DNA from: Lepidurus packardi
Taxonomy: Eukaryota; Arthropoda; Branchiopoda; Notostraca; Triopsidae
Reading direction: 5' to 3'
Length of the DNA stretch: 64,000 nt
NCBI GenBank assembly: GCA_023053545.1
Contig: JAKZAN010000002.1
Location: forward strand, 3,456,375 to 3,520,374
The notes under the pieces: generated by a model
The model's database searches: none
Seen by the model: only the letters and a program-made list of their open reading frames with translations
Told to the model about the DNA's origin: nothing
Position numbers and translations under genes: made by a program
In this document: in pieces, positions 24,026 through 35,284 of the stretch
How the letters are laid out: every line of letters starts with the position of its first letter
How positions within the stretch are numbered: position 1 is the stretch's first letter

Positions 24026-25269
24026 TCTGAGACCTAACAACCACAAAGGTAAATATAACATAGGTGTTACACTAAATTAATAATAACGATCCAGAAATTT
24101 AAATGTCGACAGTATACCTTAAAATAACAAAAAGGGAAATTTACGTATTCACTGAAAGCGAAAGGAAACGCTAAGAAATTGATATTCTTAGTAATCTAAA
24201 TCGATTAATTTGATTGATTCGGATTCTTAGGTGTCGATTTCGATAACAAAAGCTTTCGTACGTGTTACTCGTAATAAATCGCATTTAAATTGCACTTACA
24301 TACACAATTTAAGGTGTCAAAGCTGAACAAACTCACCGTTTTCGTAGTCTCCTCGCGCGGATGACGAACAATATATTAAGAAGTCAAGAAAGTTGTCGTG
24401 AATGAGGTTGTTCAAAGAGACCCAGCCCGTTTCCTTGTTTTCCTTACAATCCCACTGCTCAGGAGCTTAGTGTGAGTTGGTCTGCTGCTCTGCTCACTTT
24501 CGAAATAAGGCAAGCCAGGGAATGTCCGCTCGCCCTCGTCATTCCAAGCTCTTATGTGCAATATCTCACTCAACAGCCGCCAATTTCCCTTTTCTTTCAT
24601 ACTGTCTTTGTTGCCTGTCTTATCTTATTTCTTTGTCTCCTTTCTATTGCGTACTTACGCACCGTGTCCTTTACCCAACGAGAACAGACAAGGTCAAAGG
24701 TCAATTCAGGCAAGCCCAGGTCAAACCTTTACGTTTTTTTTTTGTTTGTTTTTTGAAGGGGGGCGGGTTGTTGCGTCTGTTTTCCAACTTAGGAAATTTT
24801 TCCAGAATTTGCTTCACCACAATGATTCCCGGTTTCTTATGTTATTACCGGTCACGTGACTTCGAAAAATCTTGTGTGGCCAGCGGTTTTTCTCGTTAGA
24901 ACGTCCAACAAACCTCCCGAGCGCGATAACTGAGCTGCCTTCGGAAAAGTAGTTATCTTACGTGCTTTTGCGCACCGCTCGGCCCGTTTTATTAATCACT
25001 ACCTCATCCTGTAGGTAAATGAGTCGAGATTGGGTAGTGTCGTTCGCAAAAGTCGTCTCGGGCGCACGGCACTGAACCTGTTGATAGATAAAAACGAGCC
25101 GATCTTTGCTTTTTGAAGTTTTTGAACAGTTCTTAGTCGGCGTAAAGGTCGTCACGTTCAATTTTTAAACGGATTACGAAATCAAACCAATTTTATTACA
25201 TAATTTTCATATTTTTACAACGTATTTATAAACAGGAACGACTCAAATAATTAGAATCACGAGTAAATT
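24026..25269. promoter_or_regulatory. CTR1 5' region, with two metal-response-element-like sites
   Basis: The interval holds a probable noncoding 5' exon (from 24337 rightwards, donor AACG/GTGAGT on the minus strand) and the promoter. Two sequences match TGCRCNC: TGCGCAC at 24969-24975 (+) and TGCGCCC at 25060-25066 (-). MREs bind MTF-1, which controls copper genes in arthropods. With such a short degenerate motif, chance matches are possible. The 3' UTR of ZGPAT occupies the right end. Confidence 0.3.
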
Positions 25270-27176
25270 TTAGAAAATGCTCAATTTGCTGCTACTTTTC
25301 CGCAAATTCTGCTCTTTAGCCACCGAAATTTCGCTCGCTTTCAGCTTCACAATCTCGTGTTCTTTATTCGCAATTTTCTGACGAGTTTGCTGCACTAATC
25401 TGGCATCGCCTCGAAGTTGCTGTCTCTGCAAAGAGTATCGGTAGTGAGCCAGATCTTTTTCCGCTTTCCGGATAGATTCGGCTAGTTGGAAACCTTGCAA
25501 ATTGAGCTTTTGTGTCGACACTTTCTTGATACTTTTCGGCTTCGAGGTGGAGGGAATCGGATTCGCTTCCGTTTCAGTTTTGGCTGTGCCTAACGTCGCG
25601 TTCATAAAGTCAAAAATGGAAGTCAAGGCAGGTTTCTCGTCATTACGCTCCGCCAATTGCTGCAACCGACGTTCTTCTTTGGCTTTGGCTCGAGCAAGGC
25701 GTTTTTCCACTTTGAGCAAATCTTCATCCATCGCCTGCTCTTTAAGCTCCATACAATGGTCTAAAGACCGCCCTGAAGGCAAAACCATAGCATCGACAGG
25801 GTTTAGACGACCTTGACATTCCTTGCCTAGCCCTTGACCTGTTTTGTACCCCATCTTAGCCATTAGTTTGGATCCAATTCCCTAAAGAAACGCTTTCATT
25901 AGGGGAGGACAGGAAAAGAATTTTGGCCTGTCCAACTTTGGTATGTTTCTCCCATTCTCCGAGCGTTTGCTGGTCTAGAAATTGAGAATAAGCCCACCCT
26001 AACCGATTTGCCGCGCCAAATTCGTAATCAGGGGGTGACTCGATCTCCTTATCGTCGTCGACGTCACTTCCAAATGAGTTATTCTCTTCTTTCTTATCTA
26101 AATGTCATAAGAATTAAGAAGAAAACTATATATGTATGCCTACAACGGGGCGAAAGGAATAATTTACTGTCCAATGGGAGAATGAACTGTAGAGAAACTT
26201 CTAACGGAATTTCAGAGTTGTCAAGCATGATTTTGAAGGTTTGGTTGTCTAGCTTGGACGAAACGAAGCCAGGATACCAAAGTTCATCTTGGAAAGACTT
26301 GGCTAAGACGTGAACGCCTGGTTGGACGAGAGTAAAGTCTGGTTCTCTAAGAAAAACAAGGAAAAGTACTTTAGTGGAAAACGTTTAAATTATATGTATT
26401 TTTTTTTTACTTGTATTCTTTGAGCGAATTGAGTTTTACTAACTGGCCGTGAGAGTAGCGACATTTGATATCCGAAAATCTGCATTTGCCTTCTAAATAG
26501 AAAGGGCAAGGACGCATTTTGGGACAAATAGGGTTAGAATAGGCAACTTGAACCTAGAAAAATAATTGTTAAGATTTGGAAATGGTTTTACAATTACTTA
26601 TACCAATATTTCGTTTTGAGGACTGGGATCAGGCTCGATTTGGATAACAATAGCGTTGTGGTAGCCAGTTAAACCAGAAAGTTGTTGAAAAGGGGCTTGA
26701 CATTGTTTCCCTTCCCATTGTTCCTTAAACGTCTTAAATAGAATACAACTATTATTACTCGTTTTTTAAAACTAATAATTTTGTTTTTACCGAGATTTTG
26801 GATAAAGTTTCAGTGGGAGTTAAGGTGGGATTTTCTGGAGGTAAATTTGCGTTTGATTCAATTGGGTGTGTCTCATTAAGATGTCCAAACCAGTGTTCAG
26901 CTTCAGATTGATTATTCTTAGCGTCTGCAATGAGATCGTTCATGGTTTTCACAAGAGTTTCTAGTTCGATGCGTTGTTCGTCTGTTGCTCCAGGCAGAAC
27001 GCTCTCAATTTGCTTCAACTAAAAATGTTAAAAAATCCGCGAAAATTGAAAAATGATCAATTGAGTTTTTAAGCGAACAGAACTTTAGATAGGGTTAATT
27101 TTACCTGGCTTTTGTAGACGGTTATCATGCTCTCTAGTTTATCGCTCGTCTCATGGGAAACACTCCCTACCTCCAT
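25270..27176 (-). CDS. ZGPAT: ZGPAT, CCCH zinc finger and G-patch protein
   Basis: In mammals ZGPAT is a nuclear transcription repressor that recruits NuRD. Seven exons in order: 27105-27176, 26791-27018, 26604-26732, 26411-26553, 26168-26346, 25937-26097 and 25270-25881, giving 507 aa. Seen in sequence: an N-terminal coiled segment, one CCCH finger (CPFYLEGKC, then CRYSH) at about residues 150-175, a Tudor-like strand region (FTLVQPGVHVLAKSFQDELW), an acidic stretch, and a G-patch (GIGSKLMAKMGYKTGQGLGK) at about residues 305-345, followed by a basic coiled-coil tail. The order of domains and the length match the family. The smallest intron is 55 bp (25882-25936). Confidence 0.94.
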
Positions 27177-27897
27177 GATAAACTGGTGTAGTTTTCCTCC
27201 TGTGTTCAATCGTACGAAACAGAGTATTGGCTATCCGACCATTTATTGTTTACATCTGAAACAGCAAAACGCGTAAAGCGGATTCCGCCATGTTTGGAGA
27301 AGCGTTTCGCGATCCGCAGCAAACCATAACCAGAGCCTTTTTGCTCGAGGCGGGACATTTTAGGTTAAGTTACATTAGGTTGGATAATTTAATTTATTGT
27401 TATGGTTCTAAGCACTCTGCGGCTTAATGCTTGGCAAAGTCTGGGAAAAAGTAGATCATGTTCACCTCCAAGGGTTTTCAATTGTCTTTAATCAATCCAA
27501 TGCAAATTTTATTCAATGCAATTTCATAAAATTATTACTCGGAGTGTATTCTGAATCATTAACTTTTTTAATACATCTCACTTGCTAATTTCTAAAAGGT
27601 GCGTATACATAAAACTTTCAAGCATTTTTTTAAGAGTTCGCCGTTTTCAATGCGCCTTTTACCAGTTCGCCGGTCGCTTTTTACCTATCACTTTTCTGAA
27701 CCGAAAATTAACTAAAAGTTTCACGGACTTTATGGAAACTCAGCTGCTTGTGCTCCCTAGTGACAAAGCTCGGAATCAGTTTTTACACTCAAAGAGAGAA
27801 GTAAGAGTTGAAGTTTTGGAAGCCGGACTTGGCATTCTAGTTTATGACCTAGGAAAGTGTTTAGTTTTTAATTGGGACATACAACTAAGACTTCGAT
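27177..27897. promoter_or_regulatory. Shared divergent 5' region of ZGPAT and STEEP1
   Basis: About 720 bp lie between the two diverging start codons. A short open frame in 27582-27905 overlaps the STEEP1 start in another frame and looks non-coding. No specific element was recognised. Confidence 0.4.
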
Positions 27898-28961
27898 ATG
27901 CCTAAAATTGTTTCGAGAAGTATCGTATGTTCAGACTCGAAGGATCAAGAGGAATATAACCAGTCAACGCCATTACATCCCTTGTATTGTTTGTGTGGGA
28001 TGATGACGCTTATTTTGGGTACATATTATAAGTTAAAACCGACTTCTAGTCGTAGGTGTATTAATTAATTTGTTTTTTATTAGATGCACCGCTTGAGAAA
28101 CTACCATTACGGGAAAAAGACGGAGCGCGTGTAATAGACGGCAAGAAACATGCCAATAAACTAACCTGTGATCAAGGCGAAACAGTTTACATTCGAAGAC
28201 CAGGGGGCATCGAAAAGCAGTACCGTTATAAATGCAAGAAGTATGCAGTACTCACATTCCCCTCTTATTTTATTTAAAGAATACTTATTACTTAATAATA
28301 CTTAATACTTATTACGGCGTTTAAAGAACGAATGTTTAGCTATTCCTACGCCAGATAGTTTCAACAGAAAAAAGTATAATTTTTAAAACAACCTAACCTA
28401 AATTTCTATGCCGAAACGACGTAACAGTAGCTTCGTGTGGTGTAAGCGAACCAGTGTATTCGACTACTGTATTTTGTTTAAATTTCATCCGTTAAAACAA
28501 ATATTTTCCTTTCTTAGGTGCAGTTTGCCGCTCTTTTACAAACATGATCCCAACAGTCTCGCTGTATTTATCATCAAAGGTGCTCTGACGAAGTCTGGCG
28601 AAAGTCAAATCAGGAGTTTGTATAGTCAGCTCGCTGCCACGAGTGAGGACAAAGGCGAAGCTCAACCCATAGTAATGGTCACAAAGCGAACGAGAGATAT
28701 GGGCAAATTCTCCTCCGTGACTGTATCAACCATGGATGAAGAAGAAGACGAAATCGAAGCGGTAGAAAAAACTTCAATTCTAAAGTTTCATTTGCTTATT
28801 GATTTTCTTTCTTTCTGTAGAGAGAAGTGGCTGATTCTTACGCCAACAATGCTCGTATTATTGAGATGCAATTAGATCGAAAAGGAAGTAAGCGGAAAGT
28901 GGAACAACCTGAACCAGAAGCCAAGAAAAGAACAGCAAGAGGCACTCTGGTTGAAAAATAG
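27898..28961 (+). CDS. STEEP1: STEEP1 (STING ER exit protein, CXorf56 family)
   Basis: In mammals STEEP1 promotes curvature of ER membranes and exit of STING; it is also found with spliceosomal material. Four exons: 27898-28018, 28084-28240, 28518-28761 and 28821-28961, giving 220 aa, as in human (222). The start [20 protein letters not shown], the cysteine pairs CLCG and CKKC, and the stretch [20 protein letters not shown] followed by [14 protein letters not shown] are diagnostic. The C-terminus is Lys/Arg-rich. AATAAA follows at 28974-28979, 13 nt after the stop codon. Confidence 0.95.
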
Positions 28962-28973
28962 GTTTAAATTCTC

Positions 28974-28979
28974 AATAAA
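28974..28979 (+). terminator. Polyadenylation signal of STEEP1
   Basis: AATAAA immediately follows the stop codon of STEEP1. It implies a very short 3' UTR facing the 3' end of the BTB gene at 29138. Confidence 0.65.
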
Positions 28980-29137
28980 AATAATTTGTTTTAAGAAGTA
29001 AGTTAAGTCTCACTGAATACCACAGAAAGGATTAAAAATAAGTTAATTATGTTCTCTATTGTTCATTACGATAGCCACTGGGTAAAAGCCAAGTTTATTA
29101 GCAAAAAGCGAGCAATAGTAAGACTGTTGTTTTTAAT

Positions 29138-30840
29138 TCATTTCCACACTGACGGTTTAGAATTACCGTTTTTGTTAGCCGAAGCTGATCTATAAGGAGT
29201 TGGATTAGCAGGCCTGGGACTATTACGTTGAGTTTGACTAGCATTCGTAGCTGAAGTAGGCCTGCCTCGTGGCATTTGACTATTATGAACAGGTTTGGTT
29301 CCAGGAGCTGGATTAGACGTAGCATTTCTAGTAGCTGGCATAGAAGAAGGGCGTGGCTTTGGCAAAGTAGTTTTCGTTAGACACGCTGGTAGTTTGACAT
29401 TTCTGGGTCTTTCTGTTCCGTTTTCTTCCCAAGGAAGGAATAAAGCGGATTGCAGAAGACTTTGTTGAATCTCGGGGGTCAACTTAGCCCATTTAGGACA
29501 GGCCCTTGCTTTCATTACATGCTGGGTGAGGTTTTTCTTCAAAACCTCCATCATTTTCTCCGTGAAACGTGTAAAAGGCTAAAGAAAATTCGATCAGCAA
29601 TATAAGAATGCAACTAAGAGTGGTTTTAAAGTAAAAAGAATATGAACTTACGGTTTCGAATTCAGAACTGGGCCATTTCTGCAAATATGAGAGACTCTGG
29701 CATGCTTCATTCACCTCAGCTTCTTGACAGGCTTGCAAAAGCACCGAATCCAAACGACTCAAGTCCATTTCTCCACTATCTTCCAACCTATGGAACCTAG
29801 TAATAATTTTCAGTTAAAAGAAGAGAGAATTTCCGTTCAAAATCAGTTTAGAAACGTTTTTTTTTTTTTAAAAGCAGGTTCAATAGAAATTAATTTATCA
29901 TTTTTACTTGGGCGAGTGAAGCACAAGGAGCAGATTAGACGATAAGTATACATGAGAGCTAGCTTTTAACTGTTGAGTAATATCAGCAATAGCTCGAGCC
30001 CATTTTACGGATGGCAAACTCCCCGAAATGACGTTGCAACCTACGATCGTATCCAAAACATTTTCTGCTCTCTACATTGGAACGAGCTTTTAGAGGATAT
30101 CCAAGGTTTTGGAAAAAGAAAAAAAGAACTCAAGCTTACTAATTCAGAAATTTTGCGATTGAGGCAAAGTTGCTGAGATGGAATAGCCAATTCTGCGAAG
30201 CTTTGGGTGGGCCAGGTGACTTTAAAGTGACGCGAGATCCAGTCCAAGCTCTCTCTTTCGAGATTCGATAGATTGTAGAGCGTCAGGATGGGGATGTAGT
30301 GCAGAATGGCAGTTATACATTCAGAGCAGGGCTGTGGAAAGAAATTGATTAACTTGGAATAGTATTTATAGCTTTTTCAACAGAGATTTACTTTATGGAA
30401 TGCGTGGAATAGTTTCTGTTTCAAGTGCATAGAGGTTAAAGTTAGCAATTCATCCAAAGCGAGCATATCTGCCAGACGAATCAAGTCTGTCAGAATGAGC
30501 GTTGGTGGAATGGGGTTTGCCGCGACAGGACTTTCGGATATGTGGTTTAGCACGAACTTTGCTGTTTCAAGGGCACTAGAACGTAGAAGTAGTTCAGGAA
30601 GGTATTAGGGTTTTTCGTAATGTATATTCGTTGAGTTCATTTTGTTTTTAGTTGTTACCAATCTAAAGTGACGGTGCCTTGCTGGTTTTCTAGCCAATCG
30701 CCATGGAACATAGCAGCGAAGTACGGTAGTTTTAGTAGTACTTTTTTCTTTACAGGAATATATTGGCCTTGTACCTGGACATGAACAAGGTATTCTTCGC
30801 TGTTTTCAAATTCATTTGTGAGAGTGGTAATGTTATCCAT
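29138..30840 (-). CDS. BTB/POZ-domain protein with a C-terminal helical region (possibly BTBD8-like)
   Basis: Six exons in order: 30659-30840 (start uncertain), 30392-30575, 30140-30331, 29941-30071, 29652-29796 and 29138-29578, giving about 424 aa. The first exons read as a BTB fold (HVQVQGQYIPVKKKVLLKLP, YFAAMFHGDWLEN), continuing into ADMLALDELLTLTSMHLKQK. A BACK-like helical region follows (LDWISRHFKVTWPTQSFAEL, ENVLDTIVGCNVISGSLP). The tail after KWAKLTPEIQQSLLQSA is basic, Pro/Ser/Asn-rich and disordered. BTB proteins often act as dimers or Cullin-3 adaptors, but the partner here is unknown. The ATG at 30840 is the first in frame; a preceding splice acceptor is possible, so an upstream exon may be missing. 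BTBD8-like is a guess from overall layout. Confidence 0.75.
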
Positions 30841-30875
30841 TATGGCATTCGGTAAGCCCCAAAACTTTTGAAACA

Positions 30876-31018
30876 GTTGTATCAAATCATCTATCAAATG
30901 TAAAGTTGTATCAAATCATCTATCAAATGCCATCAAGTTATATCAAAACTTCTATCAACTGCTATCAAGTTGTATCAAACTCGATCAAGTGTATCAAATT
31001 CTATCAAGTTGTATCAAA
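30876..31018. repeat. Degenerate TATCAA-type tandem repeat
   Basis: A 25-bp sequence is exactly repeated at 30876-30900 and 30905-30929, followed by about six looser copies of a 13-18 bp unit containing GT[A]TATCAA. The array abuts the 5' end of the BTB gene and runs into its apparent open frame. Confidence 0.85.
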
Positions 31019-32317
31019 ATTTCTCCGAAATGCGAACTAAAATGCGAACCAACCGCGAAATGCGAAATGACTGTGTTTTCAAGGGTTATCAACTCACTGA
31101 TTTTGTACAGGTTTGTCTCGCCTGGCCCGGGCCAGGCTCGCTTCTAAACCACGCCTATTTGTTGCTTCTGCCATTATTATTATGTCTTTTATTTCCTCTC
31201 ACAAATTTTTACATTAATGGGATCACGTGGTAAAACAAGATCTCAACAAGAGATAAAAAAATTTACCCAAGCACCTTTTGAAGAATGCTTTAAGTTCCCA
31301 TAATTGCTATTTTGTGCATTTATCCGGCTGACAGGTGACCAGGGATCATATTCAGGGTTTGATCAAAATGTTTCTTTATTGTACCCAAAGCTCTGATTAC
31401 CACTGGCACAGTCTTCGTCCTGCAACTCCACATCCTGCTGATCTCGATTTCCTAGTCTTTGTACATGGATGTCTTTTCTGTATGTTTCAACATTATGTTC
31501 GAGTCATTAGGGACAGCTATGTCAAAAAGGCAGACAGGTTTTCCCTCTCTTATCCTGCAGCACTGTTTGGGCGGTTTGCTGTGTGATTATTTGGACATGC
31601 CATACAATAGTGACTTCATTGATGTTCTCAACTTTCTGTGTCTGGTGTTCGCGGTAATAACCCACTAATTGCGCGATAGTAAGATTCTGTATTAAAAACA
31701 GCTCGCTCAATCAAAGCAGTTGGGTAGGATTCACGCCAGTAAGGCATCTTAATCCGCAAACTTGCGAAAAAAAATCCGTGAACTGGTCCATTTTAATCGT
31801 TAATTTATTTTAAAGAAAAGTATAATAGTAGGCTACAAAAGCTTAACCCACTCGTGCCAACCACACAGGAGCCGACTGAAACGAAATGAAAGTGTCTGGA
31901 TTATGCTGGCTAATTTGTATAGGCCTGTTGCTGCAAAGTTAAACCTAAGAAAAATTTGTTTTAGACAATTCCATCGAATTTGAATAGTGCGCGTTACTGG
32001 AGCGGCTGCAAGCGGCGCTTTGTCCAACTTGCTGCCTCAGTCGCGCTCGCAAAGTCGGACAAGCTACATGTTCAGACATAAACTATTGTTATGCATAACT
32101 TTAGAAGAGTTGTGTTTTTAGCTGAATTTACGTACCTTAGTCTGTCTGCAGTTACGAACAACATTCCTGTTAATTTATAAGCATTAATTCAGCTTCATTT
32201 GTGGATTTTGGGCGTGTTTTCAGTGCGAAATTTCATTCAAACGTTTGGGCGTGTAGTCATTTTTAACATCTAAAACGGACGATTTTTTGAAATTTTTGCT
32301 GGAAAAGCGCAAACAAG
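31019..32317. other. Intergenic stretch, no supported gene
   Basis: AT-rich sequence with only short open frames and no recognisable protein similarity. It should include the promoter of the BTB gene. Confidence 0.4.
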
Positions 32318-32598
32318 ATGCCGCTGGTTTGTTCTTTTTCACCTTTTGCCTGCTCCAGTTGGTAATTATTATTTGAATTTTTTAGGAGAGACATCCTTAT
32401 TTCTTCGCCTGTTATTCAAATGAAGCTGAGGGAAAACATAGCATGCCACGCGGGGAGAGTTTTGTGTGGGATTAAGGTACGATATTTTTAAATGTATTTA
32501 ACAGTTTAATTTAATGCAATAGATCAATAATAATAAAAGGAATAAAATAGGTCCGTCCTCTTTACGTCGCAGCTCTCGTTCTTATGACGATCTTATGA
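32318..32598 (+). CDS. Weak candidate small gene (60 aa, three exons)
   Basis: Not recognised. Three exons, 32318-32361, 32386-32476 and 32551-32598, join in phase with GT/AG borders from an ATG to a TGA. The ends read MPLVCSFSPFACSSW and VRPLYVAALVLMTIL, the latter a possible short membrane tail. The first intron would be only 24 bp, which is below the normal minimum for splicing, and this argues strongly against the model as drawn. Chance phase agreement over such short exons is likely. Confidence 0.15.
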
Positions 32599-32819
32599 AT
32601 TCGGCTTATTAGTTAGTTATTTATACATGTAAACGAATGTTTATATTTCTCCATTCATACATCGCCGTAAGCAATTGTAAGCTTTTTTGCTTAATCCCCA
32701 AGTGTGGCTAGGAGACGTGGAGTTTCCACAATTTTCATTCCTATCCATTTGTTGTGTACAGTTACTTGTTATTTGTACACTTATTTGTTGTGTGCAGTTA
32801 TTCATTGCCATTTTCATTA

Positions 32820-32820
<1 letters not shown>

Positions 32821-32851
<31 letters not shown>

Positions 32852-32853
32852 GG
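32821..32853 (+). repeat. T10-G23 homopolymer tract
   Basis: Ten T are followed by 23 G. Such a tract could form G-quadruplex structures and is prone to slippage and assembly error. 32599-32820 and 32854-33840 otherwise contain no supported gene. Confidence 0.9.
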
Positions 32854-33840
32854 ATAGTATTGCTAGAACGCAGAATGCCAGAATACTGAATTTAAAAAAA
32901 CTACCCAACGCAGTGCCCAATCACGTTGCTCGTTGCTAACGTTGGCCTCTGGCCTCTGGCGAATGGATACAGCCCTCTGTATGCGCTCGCCGCCACTTTG
33001 CGTAGTGGACGGAATTAATCCCGCCAGCCATTTTGTGAACAGACGCCAAGCCAACTCCACGTCAGGTAATTTGCTCCCGTTTTATTAAAATTTTTCGATT
33101 CCCATCCGACTTTTATCAAACTGAAAGGCAAACAGACCTAAGTATTATGCAATCAGCTTCCATATCATCACATTTTGTTAATTAAAAGTAACAATTTTGA
33201 TAATGTTCGACATTATTCCCAGGGGTAAGCGTCAGTAGATTTGGACCAATTTTTTGAACGTTTTCAAGTTTATTCGCTCCCATTGGCTACATATTTCCAT
33301 TAATTCAATTAACAACTACTAGGAAGTTATCTTATTCTGCCTTCTGTTTCCTCTAGTTAGGCGAAGATTTTGTTTATTCTATTTTTTCAGGATAATGTTA
33401 AAAATCCGATTTGAGCAATTTCCAGATTTCTCATAATTCCTCAATCCTCACGACAACCAACAAAGATACGCCCCCGGAGGGTAATCCCGTTTCTGGATTG
33501 AAAAAATTATCAGTGCAAACAAATTTAGCAATTTTTCGGCTAAAAACGTACAACTAGGTGTTGCGACGTTCATACGATGTCCCGTACCGGAAAGGCAGAA
33601 GTGAGGCCGACTTGACGAACGTCTCAAGCGTGTGCAACTTGTGTTGTTGTTTTTTATTTGTCTATCGGAAGTCTACAAACGCGAATCAGGACAAGTTTTA
33701 TCCTTTTGTGTTTCATACGTTTGTGTTTTCACTCGTTTTGGAGCCTTCCTCTGCGGATGTGTTTGTTCACACTTATTTGTAAGTTTTAAACATTTTGTTT
33801 ACGAATTGATTTCATGCGTTACTGATATTTTTCTCTTTTC

Positions 33841-34345
33841 TTCTAGTTTTCGGTTTGCGAAATGAAGGGGAAGAAGAAGTAATCCCGTGCCAAGAGGTCA
33901 ACATCTCCTAACGAATCCGATTTCAATTTGAAGTTCATAGGGAGCTTCGGAGTGGTGGTAGTAACACTTTTAAATTTACATTTGTAAGTTTTTACTACTC
34001 ATTGTTTCTTTCAGGCGAGCAAATATAGGTCTATTTGAAGTCTAATATGGATCACAAGATTTTGTAGCCATTTTTAAGATTACTTTAAAGGGCAGCAATG
34101 TCTTTTTCTAGTTTTCGGTGGCGAAATGAAGGTGAAGAGGAACACGCAATCCTGTGCCAATAGGACAATATCTAACGAATCCGATTTCAGTTTAAAGGTC
34201 ATGGGGAGCTTCGGAGTGATAGTAGTAACACATTATCTATTTCAGGCGAGCAAATAGAAGGCTATTTGGATCGAATATTTGGGTTGAAGTCGAATATGGA
34301 TCACACGATTTCGAAGCCATTTTTAAGGTTACTGTGAAGAATAGC
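33841..34345 (+). repeat. Tandem duplication, unit about 266 bp, two diverged copies
   Basis: Copy 1 (from 33841) and copy 2 (from 34106) share TTCTAGTTTTCGG, the block AACGAATCCGATTTCA, the block GGGAGCTTCGGAGTG, TTTCAGGCGAGCAAATA and AATATGGATCACA. Both retain pyrimidine-AG acceptor-like sites. Copy 1 has an in-frame TAA where copy 2 has CAA. They may be decayed exon copies or a noncoding repeat. Confidence 0.85.
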
Positions 34346-34640
34346 AAAGAGCTGACTTGCATACAGTTTGTATTGTTGGGTTTTCTTTTAAGTTCTAATT
34401 TTAAATTTGTTCACGTTGTTTCCCTAAGTCACGCTTTAGAATCGCCGCTTCTTCATTCGCCATTCTCCTAGTACTTCAGGATTTCAATTGAGTTTTGATG
34501 ACTGAGTTTCAACTGACTGACTTTGACTGAACTGACTGGACTTTTAATTAATTTAATTGTTTCGTTAATTTTAAGATTTAGTTCGAAGTGGTGAAGTGAA
34601 GTGCAGTGTAGTGCATATTGAAAACATCGTTGAGGTTTTC

Positions 34641-34758
34641 AATATGGCGGTGGCTAACCTTAGACAACAGTGGCGGTCTTTGGCGGGCAGTTCGAACGTT
34701 AATTATGGCGGTTGCTAATTTTAGACAGCAGTGGCGGTCTTTGGCGGGCAATTAACGG
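34641..34758 (+). repeat. 60-bp tandem duplication
   Basis: Two adjacent copies, 34641-34700 and 34701-34758, share ATGGCGGT, GCTAA, TTAGACA and CAGTGGCGGTCTTTGGCGGG. Each begins with an ATG-containing ATGGCGG that resembles a start context, but no long frame follows. Confidence 0.9.
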
Positions 34759-34795
34759 AATTCAAGATCACAATGCAAATTTAAGAAAAAAATGC

Positions 34796-34905
34796 TATTA
34801 TTTTAATGTTTTGTGTAATTTATTTTAGATTACGCGGCTATCAGGAAGAAAAAAATGTTTAGTATTATTTTAATGCTTTGTATCTTTCATTACGCTGCTG
34901 TCGGT
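34796..34905 (+). repeat. Imperfect local duplication next to a candidate ORF
   Basis: The stretch around 34796-34845 (TATTTTAATGTTTTGTGTAA, then ATTACGCGGCTATC) recurs at about 34861-34905 (TATTTTAATGCTTTGTATCT, then ATTACGCTGCTGTC). Confidence 0.6.
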
Positions 34906-35284
34906 TTGGGAGAACTACTCTGTATTTTGGTAGTTCGCAGGATTCCTAATCCCTTTCAAGAGAGGCGCTGGAAGTCCTGCGATATCAGTGGTGTTCAATG
35001 TTATGGTTACAAAGCCTGGAACCCTGTATGGAGGGATTGGCTGAGTATCAATATCAACGAGGTGAGAGACGCCAGCGTTGCTCGCTGGCTGATGGCCAGG
35101 GATGCGAATCTAGTGCAGGGGTTTAGTTCTTTGCCAGGACCGGAAAGGGAAGCGAAATGTAAGTTTTCTTTTGAATGCATTTAACAATTTGATTAATTGG
35201 TCTCCTTTTTATCTTATTATAGTTGAAGTGGAAATGAAGAAACAATCTCAAGTGATCCATCGCGGTATTGCCTCGTTCCCATGA
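34855..35284 (+). CDS. Weak candidate small secreted or membrane protein (121 aa)
   Basis: Not recognised. Two exons, 34855-35158 and 35223-35284, join in phase across a 64-bp GT-AG intron. The N-terminus (MFSIILMLCIFHYAAVGLGE) is hydrophobic like a signal peptide or anchor. The rest contains Trp and Cys (RRWKSCDISGVQCYGYKAWN) and ends EVEMKKQSQVIHRGIASFP. It lies in a zone of local duplications and its start region is itself part of a duplication. It could be a lineage-specific gene, a remnant or chance. Confidence 0.3.

Noticed and set aside
24026..24061. Longer CTR1 N-terminus from an ATG at 24061
   Set aside because: A good splice acceptor lies between the two ATGs, and the MDHxHH start is typical of the family.
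24958..25161. 67-codon minus-strand ORF between CTR1 and ZGPAT
   Set aside because: Not joined in phase to CTR1 and not recognisable.
27582..27905. 107-codon ORF overlapping the STEEP1 start
   Set aside because: It is in another frame over the real STEEP1 start codon and has no recognisable feature.
30841..30897. Extension of the BTB protein to an apparent start at 30897
   Set aside because: That codon is TTG, not ATG, and lies in the tandem repeat; the first in-frame ATG is at 30840.
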